Shown here in pieces: positions 15,779 to 24,708 of a stretch of 34,351 nucleotides of DNA. The DNA comes from Hydrocurvibacter sp036169815. GTDB lineage: Bacteria > Campylobacterota > Campylobacteria > Campylobacterales > Sulfurimonadaceae. Position 1 is the first letter of the stretch, and each line of letters opens with the position of its first letter. Both the position numbers and the translations under genes were made by a program. The DNA lies in contig JAVHOA010000089.1 of assembly GCA_036169815.1 (NCBI GenBank), positions 1 through 34,351 of the forward strand, read 5' to 3'. The notes beneath the pieces were generated by a model that saw only the letters and a list, made by a program, of their open reading frames with translations, had not been told where the DNA came from and ran no database searches.

Positions 15779-17161
15779 CTATTTGTCCTCTGTTGGTTTT
15801 TTTCTTAAAATCATCGTTGTAGATTTTGAGAAGTCAAAATATTTTTTTGCAGTTGCTTGAATCTCTTCACGTGTGAGTTTATTGATTGAGGTTTCATAAC
15901 GCTCTAGCGGTGCTATATCGCCACGTGCAAGGTAGCCTCCAAAAAGCTCTGCTACCGATGTTGCGCTCTCTAAAGAGTAAATAAAGTCAGATTTTGAGTT
16001 AATCTTCATTTTGTCGAGTTCTGCTTGTGAAACGGGTTTTGTTACCATTTTGGCGATTTGAGCTTTTATCTCTTGTTCAACCTCTTCGGCTTTTACACCT
16101 GGGTTACATGAAGCAAGAAAGAGAAAGATTCCTGGATCTTTATTTTCCATATTGTATGCAAATATCTGATTGACAAGCTGTTTTTTATCGACGAGTTCAC
16201 TGTAAAGGCGACTGCTTTTGCCATCACTCAAAAGTGCGCTAATCGCGGAGAGTTTGACTTGATCTGGATCTTGAAAGTTTGGTATATGAAACGCAATAGC
16301 GACCATTTCTACTTCAGTTTCTTTGTATAGCACGACTCTTTTTGGTCCATTTTGTTGGGGTTCGACAAATTTTACTTCAGGGATTGGAAGTGTGTTTTTG
16401 ATATGGTCAAACTCTTTTTGTGCGGCTTTAAAAACTGCTTTTGGATCAACGTCCCCTGTGACAATCACAATGGCATTATTTGGTTGGTAATAGGTTTGAT
16501 GAAAATCTTGAATATCTTGAAGCGTCCACGTCATAATATCATTCATAAAACCAATCGGTGTCCAATGGTATGGGTGGTACATGTAAGCGGTATTGAAAAG
16601 ATTAAAATAAAGATAACCCATCGGAGAGTTCTCTGTTCTCCAGCGTCTCTCTTCGGCGACAACATTACGTTCAGGTTGGAACTCTTCATCTTTGAGATTG
16701 AGATTTTCCATCAATTCTGCAAAAAGAGAGAGTGATTTTTCAAGGTTTTGCGTACTTGATTTGATAAAGTAGTGTGTGTAGTCAAAGCCTGTGGAGGCGT
16801 TATTGAGCCCGCCCACACTTTTGACCTCTTTATCAAACTCGCCTGCTTCAAGATTTTTTGTAGATTTAAAGTTCATGTGCTCAAGCATATGTGCGATGCC
16901 TGTTTTGCCCATGACTTCATTTCTGCTTCCTACTTTATAAAAGATATCTGTCGAGATTACATTTGAGTTGTTGTGCATAGGGATGGCAACGATCTGTAAG
17001 CCATTTTCCAAAGTCATGGTTTCATAGGCTGGCAATGATGATATTTGATTTTTTTGATTCACTTTATTCTCTTTTTTCTCTATTTTTTTATCGTTTTTTA
17101 AAACATAACCGATTCCCATAGTTAAAAGGAGCACGGTAAGAATGGCAGCGATTGTTTTCAT
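15779..17161 (-). CDS. M16 family zinc peptidase, membrane-anchored
   Basis: A 460-residue insulinase-family (M16) peptidase. The inverted zinc motif His91-x-x-Glu94-His95 (HMLEH) is followed about 75 residues later by VVAEERR, which supplies the third ligand (Glu170 or Glu171). A hydrophobic segment at 4-20 is a signal anchor or signal peptide, so the enzyme works in the periplasm, probably degrading peptides. A charged Lys/Glu/Asn-rich linker (22-40) follows the anchor. The second half (peptidase_M16_C) lacks the HxxEH and is structural, as usual. Its ATG overlaps the pyrD stop by 4 bases and dapA follows one base downstream, so all are co-transcribed. Confidence 0.92.
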   Translation of the reverse strand: MKTIAAILTVLLLTMGIGYVLKNDKKIEKKENKVNQKNQISSLPAYETMTLENGLQIVAIPMHNNSNVISTDIFYKVGSRNEVMGKTGIAHMLEHMNFKSTKNLEAGEFDKEVKSVGGLNNASTGFDYTHYFIKSSTQNLEKSLSLFAELMENLNLKDEEFQPERNVVAEERRWRTENSPMGYLYFNLFNTAYMYHPYHWTPIGFMNDIMTWTLQDIQDFHQTYYQPNNAIVIVTGDVDPKAVFKAAQKEFDHIKNTLPIPEVKFVEPQQNGPKRVVLYKETEVEMVAIAFHIPNFQDPDQVKLSAISALLSDGKSSRLYSELVDKKQLVNQIFAYNMENKDPGIFLFLASCNPGVKAEEVEQEIKAQIAKMVTKPVSQAELDKMKINSKSDFIYSLESATSVAELFGGYLARGDIAPLERYETSINKLTREEIQATAKKYFDFSKSTTMILRKKPTEDK

Positions 17162-18219
17162 GAGCGACTTGTTCCGATTGCTTGCGTAATATTTGAAAAT
17201 CCATCCTCTTGGATTAGGTCGATGAGTTCAAGATTGATATCACGTATCATATCTGGACCTCCAAAGACGAGACCCGTGTAGATTTGCACCAAAGAAGCTC
17301 CCGCTTTGATACGTCTGTATGCTTCATGCGCAGAGTCAATGCCACCTACGGAGATAAGTGTTGTTTTTCCAAAAAGCTCTTTGGCTATGGCATCAAAAAT
17401 CTCAAAACTTTTTTGTTTTAAGACAGCTCCACTGAGTCCGCCAATTTTTTCAGGATGTGCAACAAGGGAATAGTCAATCGTTGTGTTGGTAGCAATAATG
17501 CCATCGGCACCTTTTTCTACAGCTAATGAGGTCAAATCAACCGCTTGTTGTGTGCTCATATCTGGAGCGATTTTAAGGAGGATTGGTTTGTCTGTAAGGG
17601 CTTTGGCTTCATAAAAAAGTGAAGTGATAAACGCTTCATTTTGCAAATCACGAAGGCCAGGAGTGTTTGGAGACGAAATATTGATAACCATATAATCACC
17701 AAGTTCATGCAAAGCTGTGATGAGTTTTGTGTAGTCGCCTAGCGCATCTTTTTCTTCAGTAATCTTATTTTTTCCAATATTGATGCCGATAGGCGTTGCA
17801 AATGGATATCTTTTTTGAAGTCTTTGCGCTACTTTTTGCAAGCCATCATTGTTAAAGCCCATCGCATTTTGTAATGACTCCTCTTCAATATGGCGAAACA
17901 TTCTTGGTTTTGGATTGCCACTTTGCGCTCTTGGCGTGACTGTGCCAATCTCAGTAAAACCAAAGCCCAGCGCTTGGATACCACGGATCATCGTTGCATT
18001 TTTATCAAACCCTGCACCAATACCGATGGGATTGTAAAAATCAACTCCAAAAAGCTTTTGTTGCAATACGGGTGAAGTAACAAAGTGATCATCCAAAAAA
18101 CTGTTAAAAAGATTTGGACAAAGGTTTGGAAGCCTTAAAACAGCCTCAGCTAGATGGTGTGCATTTTCAGGTTCAAGTTTAAAGAGCCACTGTTTTAAGT
18201 TATCGTAATCAATTATCAT
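17158..18219 (-). CDS. pyrD: dihydroorotate dehydrogenase (quinone), class 2
   Basis: Membrane-associated flavoenzyme that oxidises dihydroorotate to orotate in pyrimidine synthesis and passes electrons to quinone. The 353-residue length and the extra N-terminal helical part (1-45, WLFKLEPENAHHLAE) are class 2 features. FMN and active-site motifs are GIGAGFDKNA (66-75), GTVTPRAQSGNPKPR, and NISSPNTPGLR with the catalytic Ser183, matching Ser175 of E. coli. It is the first gene of pyrD-M16-dapA-SDR, behind a TATAAT at 18258-18263. The ribosome site is weak. In C. jejuni I recall msbA between cysS and pyrD; here only 87 bp separate them. Confidence 0.97.
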   Translation of the reverse strand: MIIDYDNLKQWLFKLEPENAHHLAEAVLRLPNLCPNLFNSFLDDHFVTSPVLQQKLFGVDFYNPIGIGAGFDKNATMIRGIQALGFGFTEIGTVTPRAQSGNPKPRMFRHIEEESLQNAMGFNNDGLQKVAQRLQKRYPFATPIGINIGKNKITEEKDALGDYTKLITALHELGDYMVINISSPNTPGLRDLQNEAFITSLFYEAKALTDKPILLKIAPDMSTQQAVDLTSLAVEKGADGIIATNTTIDYSLVAHPEKIGGLSGAVLKQKSFEIFDAIAKELFGKTTLISVGGIDSAHEAYRRIKAGASLVQIYTGLVFGGPDMIRDINLELIDLIQEDGFSNITQAIGTSRS

Positions 18220-18257
18220 TTATTATCCATCATTTTTTAAGTCCTTAAAAGTCTGTG

Positions 18258-18263
18258 ATTATA
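18258..18263 (-). promoter_or_regulatory. -10 box of the pyrD operon
   Basis: TATAAT on the minus strand, preceded by a T-rich stretch with TG just before it, 38 bp upstream of the pyrD start. Confidence 0.5.
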
Positions 18264-18306
18264 CAAAAAATTAAGTAAAGCATCACTTACATATAACGCC
18301 AGAGTT

Positions 18307-19713
18307 TTAGACCTTTTCCCAAAAAGTACCTTGTGGCGTGTCCATTATTTGAACACCAAAGCTTAGAATCTCATCTCGTAATCTATCTGAGGTTTGGAAA
18401 TCTTTCTCTTTTTTTGCACTGTTGCGCGCTTCAATGAGTGTTTTTAACTTCTCTTTTGTTTCTTGCTCGATTCCTGTTTGAAAATACTCAAAAGGGTTTT
18501 GGAGTCCAAAGCCAAGCAGCTCTTGTATAGTTGCCATATCGTTCATCGCTTCATGTTTAAGCTCTTTGTGTTTGCCCGGCGAATCAAGGGTTTCATTGAC
18601 AAAAGTGACCATCTCATCGATGATGGAGAGTGCTAGTGAGATGTTAAGATCATCTGCGAGTGCGCTTAAAATTTTCTTTTTAAAAGCAGTATCTGCCCCT
18701 GTGTGCACCTCTAATCCATAGAGACGTTTTTTGAGACGGTAGAGTTTATCGAGTCTTTTTTTTGAAGCAAGCAAATCCTCTTCGTTGAAGTTGAAATTGG
18801 CTCGGTAATGCGTGCTAAGCAGATAAAATCGCAATACTTCTCCATCATAAACCCGCAGGGCATCCTTGATAAAAAAGCTATTTCCCAAGCTTTTGCTCAT
18901 CTTTTCACCATCAATAGTGACAAAGCCATTGTGCATCCAATACGCTGCAATCTCATGTCCTGTGGCACAGCGTGTTTGCGCCGCTTCGTTTTCATGATGG
19001 GGAAAAAGCAGATCCGCTCCGCCACCGTGAATATCGATGGCATAGTTGTGCGTATCCTTACATGTAAGGTGTTTTTCTATCATTGCTGAACACTCTATAT
19101 GCCATCCGGGACGACCTTTTCCAAAAGGAGAATCAAAATTGACATCTTCCTCTTGCACACTTTTCCAAAGCGCAAAATCGGCACTATTTTTTTTCTCTTG
19201 TGAGGAGACAACACGGTTTTGTTTTGTATCTTCATTTTGGACTTGATGCGAGAGTGAGAGATAGTGCGCATCGCTTTGTGTATCAAAATAGATATCTCCA
19301 TTGCTTATCTGGTAAGCATGCCCTTGATCAAGGAGGTGTTGTATCATTGAAAAGATGGCATCAAGAGACTCGGTTGCTTTTGGTTCTATGTCTGGCCTTT
19401 GCACTCCAAGCTGTGCCATATCTGCGTGATATGCTTCTGTGTATCGCTGTGTAATCTCTTTGAGCAAAACACCCTCATCTTGCGCTTTTTTGATAATCTT
19501 GTCATCAATATCTGTAATATTTCTTGCATATCTTACAGAGTAGCCCTCAGCGCGCAATACGCGGCAAAGCAGGTCAAAAACAAGGGCACTTTTTGCGTGT
19601 CCAAGATGGGCATCATCATAAACCGTGGGCCCGCAAACATAGAGCGTAACCTCATTTTCTTTGAGGGAGACAAACTCTCTTTTTACTTTTTTTACACTAT
19701 CGAAAATAACCAT
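18307..19713 (-). CDS. cysS: cysteinyl-tRNA synthetase
   Basis: Class I aminoacyl-tRNA synthetase that charges tRNA-Cys, 468 residues (E. coli 461). It shows the HIGH-type HLGH (36-39), KMSKS (271-275), and the cysteine-selecting zinc site Cys27, Cys208 (WHIECSAM), His239 and Glu243 (FPHHENE), with the usual spacing. The C-terminal helical anticodon-binding region is intact. AAGGAG lies 8 bp before the ATG, inside the end of murJ, whose coding region overlaps the start by 17 bp, so cysS is translated from the murJ transcript. It carries one exact TTACATGTAA copy at 19058. Confidence 0.97.
   Translation of the reverse strand: MVIFDSVKKVKREFVSLKENEVTLYVCGPTVYDDAHLGHAKSALVFDLLCRVLRAEGYSVRYARNITDIDDKIIKKAQDEGVLLKEITQRYTEAYHADMAQLGVQRPDIEPKATESLDAIFSMIQHLLDQGHAYQISNGDIYFDTQSDAHYLSLSHQVQNEDTKQNRVVSSQEKKNSADFALWKSVQEEDVNFDSPFGKGRPGWHIECSAMIEKHLTCKDTHNYAIDIHGGGADLLFPHHENEAAQTRCATGHEIAAYWMHNGFVTIDGEKMSKSLGNSFFIKDALRVYDGEVLRFYLLSTHYRANFNFNEEDLLASKKRLDKLYRLKKRLYGLEVHTGADTAFKKKILSALADDLNISLALSIIDEMVTFVNETLDSPGKHKELKHEAMNDMATIQELLGFGLQNPFEYFQTGIEQETKEKLKTLIEARNSAKKEKDFQTSDRLRDEILSFGVQIMDTPQGTFWEKV
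19058..19067. repeat. TTACATGTAA palindrome in cysS
   Basis: Exact copy within CTTACATGTAAG (19057-19068), read on the minus strand as Leu-Thr-Cys-Lys. Confidence 0.8.
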
Positions 19714-21106
19714 GTATAAACTCCTTGAGTACTAGCAATAAAAGGGTTAAAATAGCACTTCCACCAAGGAGGTAAAGCGCATATTTTGAGCGGATGATAT
19801 AAAAGAATTGTTTGACTCCAAATACTCTTAACGTCAAAATAAAACTTATGATGCCACTTACAGTCGTTCCAAGCGCAAGTCCCGTGACACCCAAAGAAGA
19901 GACGAGAGAAACAGAGACTATGACATCGCCAAGAAGCGCAAACGTGGTTATTTTTGCCGCTTTGAGTTGTTGCTGTTTTGCATACAGCCAAAGAGAAAAA
20001 AGTTTTGTTAAACCAAAAGGAAGCAGTCCTATCATATACATTTGCAGCACCAAAGAAGTGGTTGCGGCATCTTGGCTTGTAAACGCTCCACGCTCAAAAA
20101 GAAGCTTGATAATCTCATCTGAGAGAATAAATCCAAAAAGTGTACTAAAAGTTAAAATATATGCCAAAAACCAAAACGCTTTTTGCATGTAAGCAAGAGC
20201 TTTGTCATCATCATCATTTTTGATAAATCTTGAAATGCGAGGAAAGATGGCAATGGAAGTTGCAATGGCAAAAAGTGCCAAAGGAAGCTGAAAAATACGG
20301 TTTGCATAGTAGAGATAGCTAATAGAGCCGCTTACTAAAAATGAAGCCAGCCACGTATCTAAAAAAGAGGAGAATTGTGCACCTGAATTGCCCCAAATAG
20401 CGGGAATAAACTGTTTGCGAAACGCTCTTGTTTCCATTTTTACTTGATGCGATTTTTTTCTGAAATATTTAAAACCGCCTAGAAGCATTTTGGAAAAACC
20501 AACGCGATGGACTGCCCAAATATGGACAAAAAGTTGCAGCAAGCCACCCGCAATTACGCCCCAGCTGAGATAATAAACGATAATACTTTGAGGAGAACCT
20601 TTTGAAAGATAAAGAGCCCCAATGAGCGTGATATTTAAAAGTCCTGTCGAAAATGCTGTGACGCTAAAATAGTGTTTGTATTGTAAAAGTGTGCTTAAAA
20701 ATGTTACGGCAAAAATCAGTGGAAGATAGTAAAAATTGATGGCTACATAAGGCGCAGCCATAGCAATGGTTTTTTCATCAAAACCAACCGCTAGCATTTT
20801 TGTCGCAAAACTTGAAAAGATTGTGACTAAAAAAGAGAGCAGTAAAATAATGGAGACAAAGATAACAAAAATATGTACAGAGAAGAGACTTTTTTTTGTC
20901 GAGCGTGTAAAAGAGGGGATAAATACTTGCGTAAATGCACCCTCTGCAAAGATTCTTCTAAAGAGATTTGGGAGCTTAAATGCTACAAAAAAGATATCAC
21001 TGTAGATATTGGCTCCAAGGATGGAAGCGGTGAGAAGATCTCGGATAAAACCCAGAACTCTTGAAAAGAGGATTCCAAAACCGTTGGTAAATATTGCTTT
21101 AAACAT
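19697..21106 (-). CDS. murJ: lipid II flippase MurJ
   Basis: MurJ moves the peptidoglycan precursor lipid II across the inner membrane. The product from this start is 469 residues with about 13-14 hydrophobic helices. The N-terminus FGILFSRVLGFIRDLLTAS with the charged RD, followed by SDIFFVAFKLPNLFRR and the FAEGAF motif, is diagnostic of the MurJ/MviN family. A longer open frame to 21181 adds 25 residues with no counterpart in the family and crosses the likely promoter, so I start at the internal ATG just before FKAIFTNG. The ribosome site there is weak (AAAGAA). A TAAAAT at 21129-21134 could be its -10 box. It is divergent from fapA and overlaps cysS downstream. Confidence 0.94.
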   Translation of the reverse strand: MFKAIFTNGFGILFSRVLGFIRDLLTASILGANIYSDIFFVAFKLPNLFRRIFAEGAFTQVFIPSFTRSTKKSLFSVHIFVIFVSIILLLSFLVTIFSSFATKMLAVGFDEKTIAMAAPYVAINFYYLPLIFAVTFLSTLLQYKHYFSVTAFSTGLLNITLIGALYLSKGSPQSIIVYYLSWGVIAGGLLQLFVHIWAVHRVGFSKMLLGGFKYFRKKSHQVKMETRAFRKQFIPAIWGNSGAQFSSFLDTWLASFLVSGSISYLYYANRIFQLPLALFAIATSIAIFPRISRFIKNDDDDKALAYMQKAFWFLAYILTFSTLFGFILSDEIIKLLFERGAFTSQDAATTSLVLQMYMIGLLPFGLTKLFSLWLYAKQQQLKAAKITTFALLGDVIVSVSLVSSLGVTGLALGTTVSGIISFILTLRVFGVKQFFYIIRSKYALYLLGGSAILTLLLLVLKEFIHGYFR

Positions 21107-21128
21107 AGTATTCTTTAATTTTTGACGA

Positions 21129-21134
21129 ATTTTA
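21129..21134 (-). promoter_or_regulatory. candidate -10 box for murJ-cysS
   Basis: TAAAAT on the minus strand, 22 bp before the chosen murJ ATG, within the 87-bp divergent gap shared with fapA. Confidence 0.35.
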
Positions 21135-21149
21135 CAATAGTTTAACAAA

Positions 21150-21155
21150 TATGAT
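21150..21155 (+). promoter_or_regulatory. candidate -10 box for the fapA operon
   Basis: TATGAT 38 bp before the fapA ATG, in the same gap as the divergent murJ promoter. Confidence 0.35.
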
Positions 21156-21193
21156 ACTAAAATCAAGCTCCTTAAATACAAAGAGAGAAAATT

Positions 21194-23098
21194 ATGGCCT
21201 TTTTTGCTTCAAAAAAAGAGAGTGACACCAAACAAAAAGTGGTGCGTCCTGTCGTTGTCAAAACGAGCAATGTTGCAAAAGAACTTATTAATATTGCATC
21301 CACAAACAGAGTGGACGTGGCAACTTTGGATTTTAATATCTTAGATATGCAAACATTGACTCGTAAAAAAACCGCTTCAAATAATGAGCCTTTTAATGAA
21401 ATATCATTGACTCAGCTTGCAGGTTTATATGACAATAAACTGCTTCTTGATCCCGATTTTGAGATAAAACAAAGTTATGAAATCGAGGTATTTACGAAAA
21501 AACTAAGACCAAATTATGATAATTTTCATTTTTCTATTGGTGTCAATGCGACGATGTGCAAAGAGTTTTTAAGTGTCAATGCAGGGAGTAGAGTTCCTTT
21601 TATTTCGAGTTTTGCAGAGGATATGCTTGAAATTATCAATAAAAAAAGGGTACGAGCGAATCTTTTAGTTGGCTTATTTGATGGACAATTGCATGATTTA
21701 CTTGAGCAGATGAACGCAAAGCTGATTGTAAATAAAGTTTTGAATTTTGAGCAACATGAAACGTTTGTGATTGCACAAGCCATAGAACCAGAACCAACCA
21801 TTGATGATGCAATTATTTTCCATTATAAGCAAAAAGAGGGGCAGGATGGTTCCAATAAAGTTGATTATTCCAAGAGAAATTTTATTCAAAGTGTTGTCAA
21901 AGATGAGCTGCTTATCGAGTATATCAAGCCAAAAAAAGGTGGCGCTGGTCGTAACTGCAGGGGTGAATACTTAAGTGCCAAAGATCCTAAAGTGGAATTT
22001 GCGCCAAGTTTTAAACTCAGCAGTAAAATTGCAGCTGTTGAAACTTTGCAACATATTGAGTACAAAGCGATAGAAAATGGCTATATCGTTTTTGAAAATG
22101 AAACCTATGATATTCGCGATGAACTTGATATTAATGAAGTGAGTTTTAAGGCAACAGGTTCCATTGAAACGAAACTTGATGCTGCTGTTACTCTTAAAGT
22201 CAAAGAGAAAGATATTTTTAAAGACGCTGTTGGTATGGGTATGGAAGTGGAAGTGAGTGAGATTGACGTAGAGGGAAATGTAGGTCCAAAAGCAAGTGTA
22301 CGTGCCAAAAAAGCAACCATTCAAGGGCAAACGCATCAAAGCTCTTTTGTCAAAGCTGATGAACTCTCTATCAATATTCACAAAGGCGAAGCCCATGGTG
22401 ACAATGTCCATATCACAAGACTAGAACAGGGCAGTGTTGTTGCAAATAATGTGAATGTAACCCAAGCAATAGGTGGTCATATTCGAGCCAAAGAGATTAT
22501 AATTGAGCTTGTTGGCTCACATGTAAACGCGACAGCGAGCCATCGTATAGAGATCAAAAAAATGCATGGAAGTGAAAACAGATTTACTATCGATCCCCTT
22601 GCGGTTGAGTCCATAGATGACAATGTAGGTGAAAAAGAGAATGAGTTGGAAAAACTTGATGAGAGACTTAAATTTCTAAAAAGAGAGGTAGAAAAGTACA
22701 AACTCATGCTACAAAACAATGAAAGTAGCTATCTTGAGGTCAAAAAAAAGCTGATTCATTACAAGAAAAACAATATTGCAATGCCTGATGCTTTTGTAAA
22801 ATCGTTTAAACAGTATCAAAAGTATCAGCAACAACTCGGTGATTTGATGAATGAAGAAAAACTTGTCAAAGAGGAGCGAGAACTTCTCAATCTTGCGATT
22901 AATACAATACAAAACAGCATCTACGCCGCAAGAGTTGTCAATCATGACCGATGGGTTGGTTACAATGAAATCCGATTTAAGCTCATTGATCCGCCGATGG
23001 ATATTGTGTATTCTCCTCCAGAGGGTTCAACTGAGAAGATTTTTGCACTTGTGAAAACAGCGCATGATGAGTACATTATTAAGGCGGTGAAAGAATGA
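21194..23098 (+). CDS. FapA family protein (DUF342, flagellar assembly protein A)
   Basis: A 634-residue cytoplasmic protein of the DUF342/FapA family. The N-terminal 170 residues are specific to this lineage. The central part carries the family signature GRNCRGEYL followed by a repetitive beta-rich stretch (about 270-470) with alternating hydrophobic residues, typical of a right-handed parallel beta-helix. A charged coiled coil lies near 495-590, then a short C-terminal domain. The exact function is not settled: members are linked to flagellar placement or polysaccharide-related roles in other bacteria. The ATG follows AAAGAGAG. Its stop overlaps the ruvA ATG (ATGA). It is the first gene of fapA-ruvA-ddl-hydrolase-murF. 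Confidence 0.85.
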   Translation: MAFFASKKESDTKQKVVRPVVVKTSNVAKELINIASTNRVDVATLDFNILDMQTLTRKKTASNNEPFNEISLTQLAGLYDNKLLLDPDFEIKQSYEIEVFTKKLRPNYDNFHFSIGVNATMCKEFLSVNAGSRVPFISSFAEDMLEIINKKRVRANLLVGLFDGQLHDLLEQMNAKLIVNKVLNFEQHETFVIAQAIEPEPTIDDAIIFHYKQKEGQDGSNKVDYSKRNFIQSVVKDELLIEYIKPKKGGAGRNCRGEYLSAKDPKVEFAPSFKLSSKIAAVETLQHIEYKAIENGYIVFENETYDIRDELDINEVSFKATGSIETKLDAAVTLKVKEKDIFKDAVGMGMEVEVSEIDVEGNVGPKASVRAKKATIQGQTHQSSFVKADELSINIHKGEAHGDNVHITRLEQGSVVANNVNVTQAIGGHIRAKEIIIELVGSHVNATASHRIEIKKMHGSENRFTIDPLAVESIDDNVGEKENELEKLDERLKFLKREVEKYKLMLQNNESSYLEVKKKLIHYKKNNIAMPDAFVKSFKQYQKYQQQLGDLMNEEKLVKEERELLNLAINTIQNSIYAARVVNHDRWVGYNEIRFKLIDPPMDIVYSPPEGSTEKIFALVKTAHDEYIIKAVKE

Positions 23099-23661
23099 TA
23101 GTCGGGGTTGAGGGCAGCATTGAATATAAAGATCCAAGTCTTGTACATGTAAACGTTCATGGCGTAATTTATGAAGTGTTTATATCGCTTCAAACTTATG
23201 GAGCTTTGCAAAAAGAGCGGGTAAAGCTTTTTACTTCTCATATTATTCGTGAAGATGCACAGTTGCTTTTTGGTTTTATGGAAAAATCAGAAAAGATACT
23301 TTTTGAGCGTTTAATCAAGATTAATGGAGTAGGGCCAAAGGTCGCTATTGCCATCTGTAGCACCTTTACGCCATCGGCTTTTGCGGCTGTTATAAACAAC
23401 GGCGATATCAACGGACTCAAAAAAGTTCCAGGCATTGGTCCAAAAAATGCAGGACGTATCTTGGTAGAACTCAGCGGTTTTGATACAATTCTAATCTCAA
23501 ATGATTCTGGATCGATTTCAACAGCAACTAGTGAAGCAACACTTGCACTAGAGAGTTTAGGATTTAAAAAAGAGCAGATATCAAAAGTGTTGAGCAGTTG
23601 CTCAAGTGAAGATACGGCATCTTTGGTGCGAGAAGCATTGAAAAAACTACAAAAAATTTAA
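23095..23661 (+). CDS. ruvA: Holliday junction DNA helicase subunit RuvA
   Basis: RuvA tetramers grip four-way DNA junctions and recruit the RuvB motor for branch migration. The 188-residue protein has the three expected parts: an OB fold (1-62, starting MIVGVEGSI), two helix-hairpin-helix motifs INGVGPKVA (76-84) and VPGIGPKNA (111-119), and the small C-terminal domain (about 145-188) that contacts RuvB, joined by a Ser/Thr-rich linker. It overlaps the fapA stop by 4 bases; ddl starts 9 bp after its own stop. RuvB and RuvC are not in the window. Confidence 0.97.
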   Translation: MIVGVEGSIEYKDPSLVHVNVHGVIYEVFISLQTYGALQKERVKLFTSHIIREDAQLLFGFMEKSEKILFERLIKINGVGPKVAIAICSTFTPSAFAAVINNGDINGLKKVPGIGPKNAGRILVELSGFDTILISNDSGSISTATSEATLALESLGFKKEQISKVLSSCSSEDTASLVREALKKLQKI

Positions 23662-23670
23662 AGGATTACA

Positions 23671-24708
23671 GTGAAGTTAGCAATACTATTTGGCGGGGCA
23701 AGTTTTGAGCATGAGATTAGTATCGTCAGCGCGATTACAGTAAAAGAGAAGTTAAGAGGATTTCAGACAGAGTTTATTTTTTGTGATCAAGATCATACTT
23801 TTTACCAAATAGACGCTTCAAAAATGAGAGCAGTGACTTTTTCAAGAGGCGAGCACAAAAAGATGCCACAACTCTCTTTAGTAAAAGGTGGCTTTTTGAA
23901 AAAATCACTTTTTTCAAGTGAAATGCTTGGCACAAATGTGTTAAATCTTATTCATGGTGCCGATGGCGAAGATGGGATTATGGCCTCACTTCTAGATTTT
24001 TATCATATTCCTTTTATTGGTCCGCGCACAGATGCGTGTGTCTTTAGTTTTGATAAACGCTACACGAAATACCTTTGCGATGCTTTACATGTAAAGAGTG
24101 TCGCGTATGAAACACTGAATAAAAATGAGGCGAGAAAAACTGCTTTAAGCTTTCCGCTCATTGTCAAACCTGCACGTCTTGGAAGTAGTATTGGCGTAAG
24201 TGTTGTCAAAAGTGCAGATGAGTTTGATTATGCGCTTGATGTTGCTTTTGAATTTGATGAAAATGTTTTAATCGAGCCATTTATCACTGGTGTCAAAGAG
24301 TACAATTTAGCTGGCTGTATGATTGATGGAACTATCCATTTTTCAATTGTTGAAGAGCCTCAAAAAAATGAGTTTTTGGATTTTGAGAAAAAATATATGG
24401 ATTTTTCACGTTCAGCGACAGTCACAAGTGCGCAGATAGAGGATGCCCTTGTTGCAAAACTCCAAGCGACCTTTACAAAAATCTATACAAATCTTTTTGA
24501 GGGTGCCCTCATTCGTTGTGACTTTTTTGTAGTCGATGGTGAAGTCTATCTTAATGAGATTAATCCAATCCCCGGCTCGATGGCAAACTACCTCTTTGCA
24601 GATTTTTCACAAACCATCGCCGGCGTTTTAAGCTCATTGCCACAAAGAAAAAGAGCGGGTGTTGATTATCAATATATCCACTCTATTTCAAGTGCTAAAG
24701 GCAAGTAA
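23671..24708 (+). CDS. ddl: D-alanine-D-alanine ligase
   Basis: ATP-grasp enzyme that makes the D-Ala-D-Ala dipeptide for peptidoglycan. The 345-residue product shows FEHEIS with Glu13, HGADGEDG (95-102), the phosphate-binding KPARLGSSIGVSV region (166-178) and the magnesium-binding NEINPIPGS (295-303). The start codon is GTG with AAAGGA 5 bp upstream; LAILFGGASFEHE directly follows, as in other Ddl proteins. It feeds MurF, encoded two genes downstream. One exact TTACATGTAA copy lies at 24085. The gap to the following hydrolase gene is zero (TAA then GTG). Confidence 0.96.
   Translation: MKLAILFGGASFEHEISIVSAITVKEKLRGFQTEFIFCDQDHTFYQIDASKMRAVTFSRGEHKKMPQLSLVKGGFLKKSLFSSEMLGTNVLNLIHGADGEDGIMASLLDFYHIPFIGPRTDACVFSFDKRYTKYLCDALHVKSVAYETLNKNEARKTALSFPLIVKPARLGSSIGVSVVKSADEFDYALDVAFEFDENVLIEPFITGVKEYNLAGCMIDGTIHFSIVEEPQKNEFLDFEKKYMDFSRSATVTSAQIEDALVAKLQATFTKIYTNLFEGALIRCDFFVVDGEVYLNEINPIPGSMANYLFADFSQTIAGVLSSLPQRKRAGVDYQYIHSISSAKGK
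24085..24094. repeat. TTACATGTAA palindrome in ddl
   Basis: Exact copy, read as Leu-His-Val-Lys. The flanking bases are T and A, so it lacks the outer C/G of the 12-mer. Confidence 0.8.

Noticed and set aside
21107..21181. 25-residue N-terminal extension of murJ
   Set aside because: It would cross the likely promoter and has no counterpart in MurJ proteins, which begin at FKAIFTNGFG-like sequence.
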